Assembly (NCBI RefSeq): GCF_016654115.1
Contig: NZ_JAEQAZ010000159.1
Coordinates: 1-40,831, forward strand
Reading direction: 5' to 3'
DNA from: Streptomyces sp. MBT53
Lineage (GTDB): Bacteria > Actinomycetota > Actinomycetes > Streptomycetales > Streptomycetaceae
DNA: 40,831 bases
The notes beneath the pieces are model-generated. The model searched no databases. It worked only from the letters and a program-made list of their open reading frames with translations, and was not told where the DNA came from. Both the position numbers and the translations under genes were made by a program. Below are positions 15,535-22,575 of this stretch, piece after piece. The first letter of the stretch is position 1, and the number at the start of each line of letters is the position of its first letter.

Positions 15535-16539
15535 ATGACAGTCGCCATCGACCGCGCGACCGGCAAGCGCCACGGTGACCGCGCACCCCGCCCCGGGCCC
15601 GGCCAACGCCTCAAGTCCGGCTACCAGAAGCACTGGTACGCGTACGCGATGATCATCCCCGTGGTCGTCGTGCTCGGCGTCCTCGTGCTCTACCCCCTGG
15701 TGTACGGCCTGTACCTGACGCTCACCGACGCCAACAGCCTCAACACCGCGCGCACGATCGGCGTCAACCACATCGACGCCACCTACAAGTTCATCGGGTT
15801 CGACAACTACAAGGACATCCTGTTCGGCCCGACGTCCTACGACCGCTTCTGGTCGCACTTCATCTGGACGATCGTCTGGACCGCGGTCTGCGTCACCCTG
15901 CACTACACGATCGGCCTGGCCCTCGCCCTGCTGCTCAACCAGAAGCTGCGCGGACGCACCGTGTACCGCCTCCTGTTGATCCTGCCGTGGGCCGTCCCCA
16001 CCTTCGTCACCGTGTTCGGCTGGCGCTTCATGCTCGCCGACGGCGGCATCATCAACACCGCGCTGCACACCCTGCACCTGCCCCAACCCGACTGGCTGGA
16101 AAGCACGTTCTGGCAGCGGTTCGCCGCGATCATGGTCAACACCTGGTGCGGGGTGCCGTTCATGATGGTCTCCATGCTCGGCGGACTGCAGTCCATCGAC
16201 GCCTCGCTCTACGAGGCCTCCGAGATGGACGGCGCGGGCCCCTGGCAGCGTTTCCGCCACGTGACCCTCCCGGGCCTCAGGTCGGTCAGCTCCACCGTCG
16301 TACTCCTCGGCGTCATCTGGACGTTCAACCAGTTCGCCGTCATCTTCCTGCTGTTCGGCAACACGGCCCCCGACGCCTCGATCCTCGTCACCTGGTCGTA
16401 CTACCTCGGCTTCGGCCAACAGCCGCGTGACTTCGCCCAGTCGGCCGCCTACGGCATCCTGCTGCTGGCCATCCTGATCGTCTTCACCTCCTTCTACCGC
16501 CGCTGGCTGAACCGCAATGACCAACAGCTCGCGATCTGA
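15535..16539 (+). CDS. malF: Maltose/maltodextrin ABC transporter permease MalF
   Basis: 334 residues, about six membrane helices (first at MIIPVVVVLGVLVLYPLVYG). Near residues 220-245 lies the EAA loop, YEASEMDGAGPWQRFRHVTL, which docks the ATPase; the expected Glu-Ala, Gly and Leu-Pro positions are present. Together with MalG it forms the membrane channel for maltodextrin import. It is shorter than enteric MalF, which has a large extra periplasmic loop, but normal for the actinobacterial CUT1 family. ATG 15535 follows a modest AGAAGG site. The gene lies 118 bp after malE, across two hairpins, and 13 bp before malG. Confidence 0.93.
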   Translation: MTVAIDRATGKRHGDRAPRPGPGQRLKSGYQKHWYAYAMIIPVVVVLGVLVLYPLVYGLYLTLTDANSLNTARTIGVNHIDATYKFIGFDNYKDILFGPTSYDRFWSHFIWTIVWTAVCVTLHYTIGLALALLLNQKLRGRTVYRLLLILPWAVPTFVTVFGWRFMLADGGIINTALHTLHLPQPDWLESTFWQRFAAIMVNTWCGVPFMMVSMLGGLQSIDASLYEASEMDGAGPWQRFRHVTLPGLRSVSSTVVLLGVIWTFNQFAVIFLLFGNTAPDASILVTWSYYLGFGQQPRDFAQSAAYGILLLAILIVFTSFYRRWLNRNDQQLAI

Positions 16540-16552
16540 GACAGGAGCCCCC

Positions 16553-17425
16553 ATGAGCAGCACGACCGACACCCAGCCCCGACGGGCGCGCCGCCGGGGC
16601 GAGTTGAGCCGCTCCGGCGCCCTCGCCTCGCACGGCATCCTGATCGTCGCGAGCCTGATCGCGCTCTTCCCGATCGCCTGGCTGGTCTTCCTCTCGCTGG
16701 GCCCGGACTCGGACGACTACCTCCACCCGGCCGGCATCTGGAAGAAGATGACGTTCGGCAACTACTCGTTCGTGCTCCAACACACTGAGTTCTTCGACTG
16801 GTTGAAGAGCTCGATGATCGTCTCGCTCGGCACGTCGTTCATCGGTGTGACGATCGCGGCCACCACCGGCTACGCCGTCTCGCGGATGCGTTTCCCCGGC
16901 TACCGGAAGTTCATGTGGGTCCTCCTGGTCACCCAGATGTTCCCGATCGCGGTACTCATCGTGCCGATGTACCAGATCCTGGCGGACCTGCAGCTGATCG
17001 ACAGCTACCTTGGTCTCATCCTCGTCTACTGCTCGACCACGGTGCCCTACTGCGCATGGCTGCTGAAGGGCTACTTCGACACGATCCCGTTCGAGATCGA
17101 CGAGGCCGGACGCGTCGACGGGCTGAACCCCTTCGGTACGTTCGCGCGACTGATCCTGCCGCTCGCCAAGCCGGGCCTGGCGGTCGCCGCGTTCTACAGC
17201 TTCCTCACGGCTTTCGGCGAGGTCGCCTTCGCCTCGACGTTCATGCTGTCCGACACGAAGTACACGTTCGCGGTGGGGTTGCAGACGTTCGTGAGCGAGC
17301 ACGACGCGCAGCGGAACCTGATGGCTGCGACCGCGGTACTGATTGCGATACCTGTGGCCGCGTTCTTCTATCTCGTGCAGAAGAACTTGGTAACCGGCCT
17401 GACAGCAGGCGGAACCAAGGGCTGA
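16553..17425 (+). CDS. malG: Maltose/maltodextrin ABC transporter permease MalG
   Basis: 290 residues from ATG 16553, which has CAGGAG at good spacing; an in-frame ATG at 16517 lies inside malF and lacks a site. About six membrane helices (ILIVASLIALFPIAWLVFLS first). The EAA motif DEAGRVDGLNPFGTFARLIL is textbook. It pairs with MalF as the inner-membrane channel. No ATPase gene (malK/msiK) follows; in Streptomyces one ATPase, MsiK, encoded elsewhere serves several sugar importers, and the same is likely here. A repeat and a hairpin separate it from aglA. Confidence 0.94.
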   Translation: MSSTTDTQPRRARRRGELSRSGALASHGILIVASLIALFPIAWLVFLSLGPDSDDYLHPAGIWKKMTFGNYSFVLQHTEFFDWLKSSMIVSLGTSFIGVTIAATTGYAVSRMRFPGYRKFMWVLLVTQMFPIAVLIVPMYQILADLQLIDSYLGLILVYCSTTVPYCAWLLKGYFDTIPFEIDEAGRVDGLNPFGTFARLILPLAKPGLAVAAFYSFLTAFGEVAFASTFMLSDTKYTFAVGLQTFVSEHDAQRNLMAATAVLIAIPVAAFFYLVQKNLVTGLTAGGTKG

Positions 17426-17440
17426 ACACCGGTGACTGGG

Positions 17441-17495
17441 GCGCCCCTTCAGGGGCGCGGGGAACTGCGCGACCAGCCCCCACTCAGCCGCACCC
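17441..17495 (+). repeat. Streptomyces intergenic repeat (copy 2) with hairpin
   Basis: GCGCCCCTTCAGGGGCGC forms a small hairpin, followed by a GGGGAACTGCGCGACCAGCC-type stretch. It is the same family as the element at 9817-9864, in opposite orientation. It follows the malG stop by 15 bp and may end or weaken transcription. Confidence 0.75.
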
Positions 17496-17507
17496 AAAAA
17501 GAGACCC

Positions 17508-17555
17508 GAGGCGGCCGTGTTGTCCATCCGACCCCGCTGACATCACGGCCGCCTC
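17508..17555 (+). terminator. Hairpin between malG and aglA
   Basis: GAGGCGGCCGTG (17508-17519) pairs perfectly with CACGGCCGCCTC (17544-17555), leaving a 24-base loop. With the repeat just before it, this suggests that malEFG transcription ends or is attenuated here, so aglA may need its own promoter or depend on read-through. No CTTGCAG repeat is seen directly upstream of aglA, which favours read-through. Confidence 0.65.
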
Positions 17556-17601
17556 GCCCCAACTCCCCATGACCAGAACCCCGTTACGCACCAAGGACGC
17601 C

Positions 17602-19266
17602 ATGACCCAGCGAAACTCGGCCATCGCCCCCGCACCGAACCCTGCCAAAGCCAAGCGTGGCGACTGGTGGCGGGACGCGGTCATCTACCAGGTCTATCCG
17701 CGCAGCTTCGCCGACAGCAACGGTGACGGCATGGGTGACCTGGAGGGCGTACGCTCCCGGCTCCCGTATCTGCGTGACCTCGGTGTCGACGCCGTCTGGC
17801 TCAGTCCGTTCTACGCCTCGCCGCAGGCGGACGCGGGCTACGACGTCGCCGACTACCGGGCCGTGGACCCGATGTTCGGCAATCTGCTCGACGCCGACGC
17901 GCTGATCCGTGACGCCCATGGTCTCGGTCTGCGGGTGATCGTCGACCTCGTTCCCAATCACTCCTCGGATCAGCACGAGTGGTTCAAGCGGGCGTTGCGG
18001 GAAGGCCCGGGCTCGCCGCTGCGGGAGCGCTATCACTTCCGCCCGGGCAAGGGCGAGCACGGCGAACTCCCTCCCAACGACTGGGAGTCCATCTTCGGCG
18101 GGCCGGCCTGGACCCGAGTCCCGGACGGGGAGTGGTACTTGCACCTCTTCGCTCCCGAGCAGCCCGACTTCAACTGGGAACACCCGGCGGTGGGCGACGA
18201 GTTCAGGTCCGTGCTCCGGTTCTGGCTCGACATCGGCGTCGACGGTTTCCGGATCGACGTGGCCCATGGGCTGGTGAAGGCGGAGGGGCTGCCCGACCTC
18301 GGCTCGCACGACCAGGTCAAGCTGCTGGGCAACGATGTCATGCCGTTCTTCGACCAGGACGGCGTGCACGACATCTACCGGCAGTGGCGTCTGGTCCTCG
18401 ACGAGTACGCGGGCGAGCGCATCTTCGTCGCCGAGGCGTGGACCCCGACCGTGGAGCGGACCGCCAACTACGTCCGCCCGGACGAGCTCCACCAGGCCTT
18501 CAACTTCCAGTATCTGGCGACGGATTGGGACGCGGCGGAACTCCGTGTCGTCATCGACCGGACGTTGGAGGCCATGCGGCCGGTCGGTGCCCCGGCCACC
18601 TGGGTCCTCTCCAACCACGACGTCACCCGGCACGCCACCCGCTTCGCCAACCCGCCCGGCCTCGGCACCCAGATCCGTACGGCCGGGGACCGGGAACTGG
18701 GCCTGCGTCGGGCCCGCGCGGCGACGCTGCTGATGCTGGCGCTGCCCGGCTCGGCGTACATCTACCAGGGCGAGGAGCTCGGGCTGCCGGACGTCGTCGA
18801 CCTGTCGGACGAAGTGCGCCAGGATCCCGCCTACTTCAGGGGCGCGGGCCAGGACGGCTTCCGCGACGGGTGCCGGGTGCCGATCCCGTGGACGCGCACC
18901 GGATCGTCGTACGGCTTCGGGAACGGCGGGAGCTGGCTGCCGCAGCCGGACGGCTGGGGCGAGTTGAGCATCGAGGCGCAGACGGGGACGGCCGGCTCGA
19001 CGCTGGAGCTGTACCGGGACGCGCTCGCCGCCCGCCGCACGCAGCCCGACCTCGGCGCGGGCGACTCGGTGGAGTGGCTGCGGGCGCCCGAGGGTGTACT
19101 CGCCTTCCGGCGGGGGGAGTTCGTGTGTATCGCGAACACCAGCGGGGAGTCGGTGACGACGTCGGCGTACGGCCGGCTGCTGCTCGCCAGCGGTGAGGTG
19201 ACCGAGGCGGACGGCGAGGCGAAGCTGCCCGCCGACACGACCGTCTGGTGGACCACCACCCCGTAA
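17602..19266 (+). CDS. aglA: Intracellular alpha-glucosidase (GH13)
   Basis: 554 residues, no signal peptide, so cytoplasmic. The N-terminus WWRDAVIYQVYPRSFADSNG and GDLEGVRSRLPYLRDLGVDA are typical of oligo-1,6-/alpha-glucosidases of GH13. The conserved regions are all present: DLVPNHSSD, GFRIDVAHG (nucleophile Asp219), FVAEAW (acid/base Glu278) and LSNHDVTR (Asp340). It should hydrolyse imported maltose and maltodextrins to glucose, as AglA does downstream of malEFG in other streptomycetes. ATG 17602 follows AAGGA. It ends before a strong terminator at 19308-19338. The Val-Pro-Asn-His form of region I fits alpha-1,4-specific enzymes or trehalose-synthase relatives; the former is favoured by context. 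Confidence 0.92.
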   Translation: MTQRNSAIAPAPNPAKAKRGDWWRDAVIYQVYPRSFADSNGDGMGDLEGVRSRLPYLRDLGVDAVWLSPFYASPQADAGYDVADYRAVDPMFGNLLDADALIRDAHGLGLRVIVDLVPNHSSDQHEWFKRALREGPGSPLRERYHFRPGKGEHGELPPNDWESIFGGPAWTRVPDGEWYLHLFAPEQPDFNWEHPAVGDEFRSVLRFWLDIGVDGFRIDVAHGLVKAEGLPDLGSHDQVKLLGNDVMPFFDQDGVHDIYRQWRLVLDEYAGERIFVAEAWTPTVERTANYVRPDELHQAFNFQYLATDWDAAELRVVIDRTLEAMRPVGAPATWVLSNHDVTRHATRFANPPGLGTQIRTAGDRELGLRRARAATLLMLALPGSAYIYQGEELGLPDVVDLSDEVRQDPAYFRGAGQDGFRDGCRVPIPWTRTGSSYGFGNGGSWLPQPDGWGELSIEAQTGTAGSTLELYRDALAARRTQPDLGAGDSVEWLRAPEGVLAFRRGEFVCIANTSGESVTTSAYGRLLLASGEVTEADGEAKLPADTTVWWTTTP

Positions 19267-19289
19267 CCACCGCTCCGCCACGGGAAGTT

Positions 19290-19379
19290 CTTGCAGCAAC
19301 TTCACACGGCCCGCTGCCCTTTTGGGCGGCGGGCCTTTAACATCTGGCCACCGCAAGGTTTCCACGGTATTTCAGCAAG
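19290..19379 (+). promoter_or_regulatory. MalR operator candidates before the first alpha-amylase
   Basis: CTTGCAG occurs at 19290-19296 inside an imperfect dyad (GAAGTT ... AACTTC). After the aglA terminator two reverse-strand copies follow: CTTGCGG (19351-19357) and CTTGCTG (19373-19379), 22 bp apart. A TTAACA hexamer at 19337-19342 could be a -35 element; the -10 is unclear. The sites lie 37-126 bp before the amylase ATG. Confidence 0.55.
19308..19338 (+). terminator. Terminator after aglA
   Basis: GGCCCGCTGCCC (19308-19319) pairs with GGGCGGCGGGCC (19324-19335) with one G-U pair, loop TTTT, followed by TTT. It is a good factor-independent terminator 42 bp after the aglA stop and separates the import operon from the amylase gene. 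Confidence 0.85.
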
Positions 19380-19415
19380 AACCTTCAAGTGCCTTCAACG
19401 GAGAAGGAACCCCAC

Positions 19416-20792
19416 ATGGCCAGCAGCAGATCACTTGCAGGCGCCTTCGCCCTCGCCGCCGCCACGGCGGTCCTGGTGCCCGGCACCGCACACGCCTCCC
19501 CACCCGGCACCAAGGACGTCACCGCCGTCCTCTTCGAGTGGAACTTCGCCTCCGTCGCCAAGGAGTGCACCAACACCCTCGGCCCGGCCGGCTACGGCTA
19601 CGTGCAGGTCTCCCCGCCCGCCGAGCACATACAGGGCTCGCAGTGGTGGACTTCGTACCAGCCGGTGAGCTACAAGATCGCCGGGCGGCTCGGCGACGCG
19701 ACCGCCTTCCAGAACATGATCAACACCTGCCACGCGGCGGGTGTGAAGGTCGTCGTCGACACCGTCATCAACCACATGTCGGCGGGCAGCGGCACCGGCA
19801 CCGGCGGTTCGTCGTACACGAAGTACAACTACCCCGGCCTGTACTCCTCGTACGACATGGACGACTGCACGTCCCTGGTCAGCGACTACACCAACCGCGC
19901 CAACGTCCAGAACTGCGAACTGGTCGGCCTCGCCGACCTGGACACCGGCGAGGAGTACGTCCGCGCCACCATCGCCGGCTACATGAACAGCCTCCTCGGC
20001 TACGGCGCCGACGGCTTCCGCATCGACGCGGCCAAGCACATCCCGGCGACCGACCTCGCGAACATCAAGTCGCGCCTGTCGAACCCCTCCGTGTACTGGA
20101 AGCAGGAGGTCATCTACGGCGCCGGCGAGGCCGTCCAGCCCACCGAGTACACCGGCAACGGGGACGTCCAGGAGTTCCGCTACGCCTACGACCTCAAGCG
20201 CGTCTTCAACAACGAGAACCTCGCCTACCTGAAGAACTACGGCGAGGGCTGGGGCTACATGAGCAGCTCGGTGGCGGGAGTCTTCGTCGACAACCACGAC
20301 ACCGAGCGCAACGGCTCGACCCTGAACTACAAGGACGGCGCCAACTACACGCTGGCCAACGTCTTCATGCTCGCCTACCCCTACGGCGCGCCGGACATCA
20401 ACTCCGGCTACGAATGGTCGGACACGGACGCCGGACCGCCCAACAACGGTGCGGTGACGGCCTGTTGGCAGGACGGCTGGAAGTGCCAGCACGCCTGGCC
20501 GGAGATCAAGTCCATGGTCGCCTTCCGCAACGCCACCAGCGGCCAGTCCCTCACCAACTGGTGGGACGACGGCAACGACGCGATCGGCTTCGGGCGGGGC
20601 AGCAAGGGCTACGTGGCCATCAACCACGAGTCGTACTCGCTGACCCAGACCTACCAGACGTCACTGGCCGCGGGCACGTACTGCAACGTCCAGAACAACA
20701 CGTCGGTGACCGTGAACTCCAGCGGGCAGTTCACCGCCACCCTGGGCGCCAACACGGCCCTCGCGATCTACACGGGCAAGACGAGCTGCTGA
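19416..20792 (+). CDS. Secreted alpha-amylase without starch-binding domain (GH13)
   Basis: 458 residues. ATG 19416 follows GGAGAAGGAA. Signal peptide residues 1-28 (cleavage after AHA). The catalytic (beta/alpha)8 barrel has region I VVVDTVINHM (about 112-121), nucleophile Asp204 in GFRIDAAKH, acid/base Glu231 in KQEVIYGAGE, and Asp295 in FVDNHDTER. The QEVI and AAKH motifs place it with the animal-like alpha-amylases known from streptomycetes (GH13_32 type). A beta-sheet C-domain follows, ending at the catalytic core; there is no CBM20, unlike the second amylase at 22576-24648. It should cut alpha-1,4 links within soluble starch outside the cell. MalR-like sites precede it and a strong hairpin follows it. 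Confidence 0.94.
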   Translation: MASSRSLAGAFALAAATAVLVPGTAHASPPGTKDVTAVLFEWNFASVAKECTNTLGPAGYGYVQVSPPAEHIQGSQWWTSYQPVSYKIAGRLGDATAFQNMINTCHAAGVKVVVDTVINHMSAGSGTGTGGSSYTKYNYPGLYSSYDMDDCTSLVSDYTNRANVQNCELVGLADLDTGEEYVRATIAGYMNSLLGYGADGFRIDAAKHIPATDLANIKSRLSNPSVYWKQEVIYGAGEAVQPTEYTGNGDVQEFRYAYDLKRVFNNENLAYLKNYGEGWGYMSSSVAGVFVDNHDTERNGSTLNYKDGANYTLANVFMLAYPYGAPDINSGYEWSDTDAGPPNNGAVTACWQDGWKCQHAWPEIKSMVAFRNATSGQSLTNWWDDGNDAIGFGRGSKGYVAINHESYSLTQTYQTSLAAGTYCNVQNNTSVTVNSSGQFTATLGANTALAIYTGKTSC

Positions 20793-20798
20793 GTGGGA

Positions 20799-20841
20799 CG
20801 GGGCCGGAACTCCCGTGAGGGGTGGGGGAGTTCCGGCCCCG
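20799..20841 (+). terminator. Terminator after the first alpha-amylase
   Basis: GGGGCCGGAACTCCC (20800-20814) pairs perfectly with 20826-20840, with one further outer C-G pair and an 11-base loop. It begins seven bases after the amylase stop. It has no U-run, as is common in this genus. Confidence 0.85.
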
Positions 20842-20862
20842 CGTACGGGGGAAGATCGCCGT

Positions 20863-21819
20863 ATGGACACCTCCGGCAACCTCCCGAGCTCGAGAGCGCC
20901 GCGGTTGCGGCCGGGCGACCGGGTGCGGATCGTCGCCCCGGCCTGTCCGCCCGGACGCGAGCATGTCGCCCGTGGAGTCGAGGAGTTGACGTCATGGGGG
21001 CTGCGGCCCGAGGTGGGCGAGCACGTCTTCGACCAGTGGGGGTACATGGCCGGGCGGGACGAGGACCGGGTCTCCGATCTGAACTCCGCGTTCCGTGATC
21101 CGGGGGTCCGCGCGGTGTTCGCCGCGATGGGCGGCAAGGGCACCTACCGCATCGTCGACGACCTCGACACCGACGCGCTGCGCCGCGATCCGAAACCGGT
21201 GGTCGGCTTCAGCGACATCACCCACCTCCATCTCGCGCTGTGGGCCCGCTGCCGGCTGGCCTGTCTGCACGGGCCCTTCCCCAACGCGGGCGACGACCGG
21301 TGCGGGTCCGCGTCGGCCGACGCCGTCCGCCGTGCGTTGATGACCACCGAGCCCGTCGTCATCCGGCGGGACGCGGGCGAGGCCACGGCCGCGGTCACCG
21401 TCGAGGGCACCGCCACCGGTGTCCTGCTCGGCGGCAACCTCAGCGCGGTCCGCACCGAGACCGGCGCCGGGCTGCCGAGCCTCAAGGGGGCGATCCTCTT
21501 CCTCGAACACCAGCGGGGGACGGGGCTCGGGGAGGTCGACCGCGCGCTGACCCAGCTGACCCGGGCCGGGGCGCTGGAGGGGGTGCGCGGTGTGGCGCTC
21601 GGCCAGTTCATCGGCTTCGAGCGGGATGCCGGCGACGCGACCCTCGGGGGATGGGGCATCGCCGACATCCTGCGTGACCGGCTGACCCGCCTGGGCGTTC
21701 CCGTCCTCGGCGGGCTCCCGGCCGGCCACGGCCCGCATCCGCCGAGCATTCCGCTCGGCACGCGGGCCACCATCGACACGGCCGAAGGAACACTGACGGT
21801 GCAGCCGGCCGTCGTCTGA
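20863..21819 (+). CDS. LD-carboxypeptidase (peptidase family S66)
   Basis: 318 residues, no signal peptide. S66 hallmarks are present: RPGDRVRIVAPACPP at the start, nucleophile Ser117 in VGFSDITHLHLA, Glu215 in ILFLEHQRG and His289 in GLPAGHG, giving the Ser-Glu-His triad. Family members remove the terminal D-Ala from murein tetrapeptides during recycling or, as MccF, cleave microcin C-like conjugates. The sequence does not separate these roles, though lack of a biosynthetic neighbourhood favours murein recycling. ATG 20863 has a G-rich site GGGGGAAG about ten bases upstream. It sits inside the amylolytic cluster without an obvious link to starch use; convergent with the DUF4232 gene. Confidence 0.88.
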   Translation: MDTSGNLPSSRAPRLRPGDRVRIVAPACPPGREHVARGVEELTSWGLRPEVGEHVFDQWGYMAGRDEDRVSDLNSAFRDPGVRAVFAAMGGKGTYRIVDDLDTDALRRDPKPVVGFSDITHLHLALWARCRLACLHGPFPNAGDDRCGSASADAVRRALMTTEPVVIRRDAGEATAAVTVEGTATGVLLGGNLSAVRTETGAGLPSLKGAILFLEHQRGTGLGEVDRALTQLTRAGALEGVRGVALGQFIGFERDAGDATLGGWGIADILRDRLTRLGVPVLGGLPAGHGPHPPSIPLGTRATIDTAEGTLTVQPAVV

Positions 21820-21835
21820 CCGCCGTCGGCGCGGA

Positions 21836-22438
21836 TCAGTCGTTGACGGTGATGTGCCTGGCCAGCGCGGTGACCGACAGGTCGCCGTGGTCGACCCACT
21901 GGGGGAAGGCCAGCGTCTTGTGCTGGGTGGAGCCGGGCGGGGTGATCTCCAGGAAGGAGGCGCGGACCGCGCCCGACGTGCCCGTGTTGGCGTGGGTCCA
22001 GGCGACGACGGCCTCGGCGCTCTGGCCGTCCTTGAGGGTGAGGGTCTTCTTGCCGGGGTTGTGCGCGTACCAGGTGTTGCCCCAGTGGGTGTGGGCCGTG
22101 AGCTTCTTGTGGGCGGAGTTCTCCAGGCCCAGGCCGGGGTAGCCGCGCAGCGCGCACGTCCTGCCGCTGAGGTTGCGCAGCGTGATGACGACACCCTGGT
22201 GGTTCATGCCGCCGGCGAGCCGGCGGCCGAACGTGGCCTTGAGCGCCCCGGCGGAGCAGGTCGGCGTCGCCTTCGCGGCGCTCGTGGTGGTCGCGGCGTT
22301 GGCGGTGGTCGCCCAGGCCGCGAGCCCCAGCCCGGCGACGGCGGCCAGACCGACCACCGTACGCCCGAAGCGGCGCTCGGCGCGGTGCCGGGGCTTGGCG
22401 GGACCGGCCTGGTCGGTGGTGTTCTGCTGCTCGTTCAC
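21836..22438 (-). CDS. Secreted DUF4232-domain protein
   Basis: 200 residues. After a polar, basic N-terminus of about 27 residues comes a hydrophobic segment (TVVGLAAVAGLGLAAWA) and a likely cleavage site near TANAA, so it is exported with a long n-region or held as a signal anchor. The mature part shows the DUF4232 pattern: TCSAGALKATFGRRLAGGMN, GVVITLRNLSGRTCALRGYPGLGL, AVVAWTHANTGTSGA and a C-terminal strand PQWVDHGDLSVTAL. Two Cys likely form a disulfide. DUF4232 proteins are common secreted beta-sandwich proteins of actinobacteria with no known function. Convergent with the S66 gene, 16 bp apart. Confidence 0.85.
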   Translation of the reverse strand: MNEQQNTTDQAGPAKPRHRAERRFGRTVVGLAAVAGLGLAAWATTANAATTTSAAKATPTCSAGALKATFGRRLAGGMNHQGVVITLRNLSGRTCALRGYPGLGLENSAHKKLTAHTHWGNTWYAHNPGKKTLTLKDGQSAEAVVAWTHANTGTSGAVRASFLEITPPGSTQHKTLAFPQWVDHGDLSVTALARHITVND

Positions 22439-22575
22439 GGTGATCGTGCTCCCACTCCTGCTCCGCGGCGCGGGCCGCTGTGTGCGTCCCGCGCCCTCTT
22501 TTGGTGTCGTGCACTGAGTCCGATGCGCGCCACCGCGGATTTGTTCGGAGAAATGAGCGGGAGTTCGAGAAAGAG

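Noticed and set aside
9817..17495. Related repeats at 9817 and 17441 as ends of a mobile element
   Set aside because: They are copies of a common intergenic repeat family; the DNA between holds conserved core genes and no transposase or integrase.
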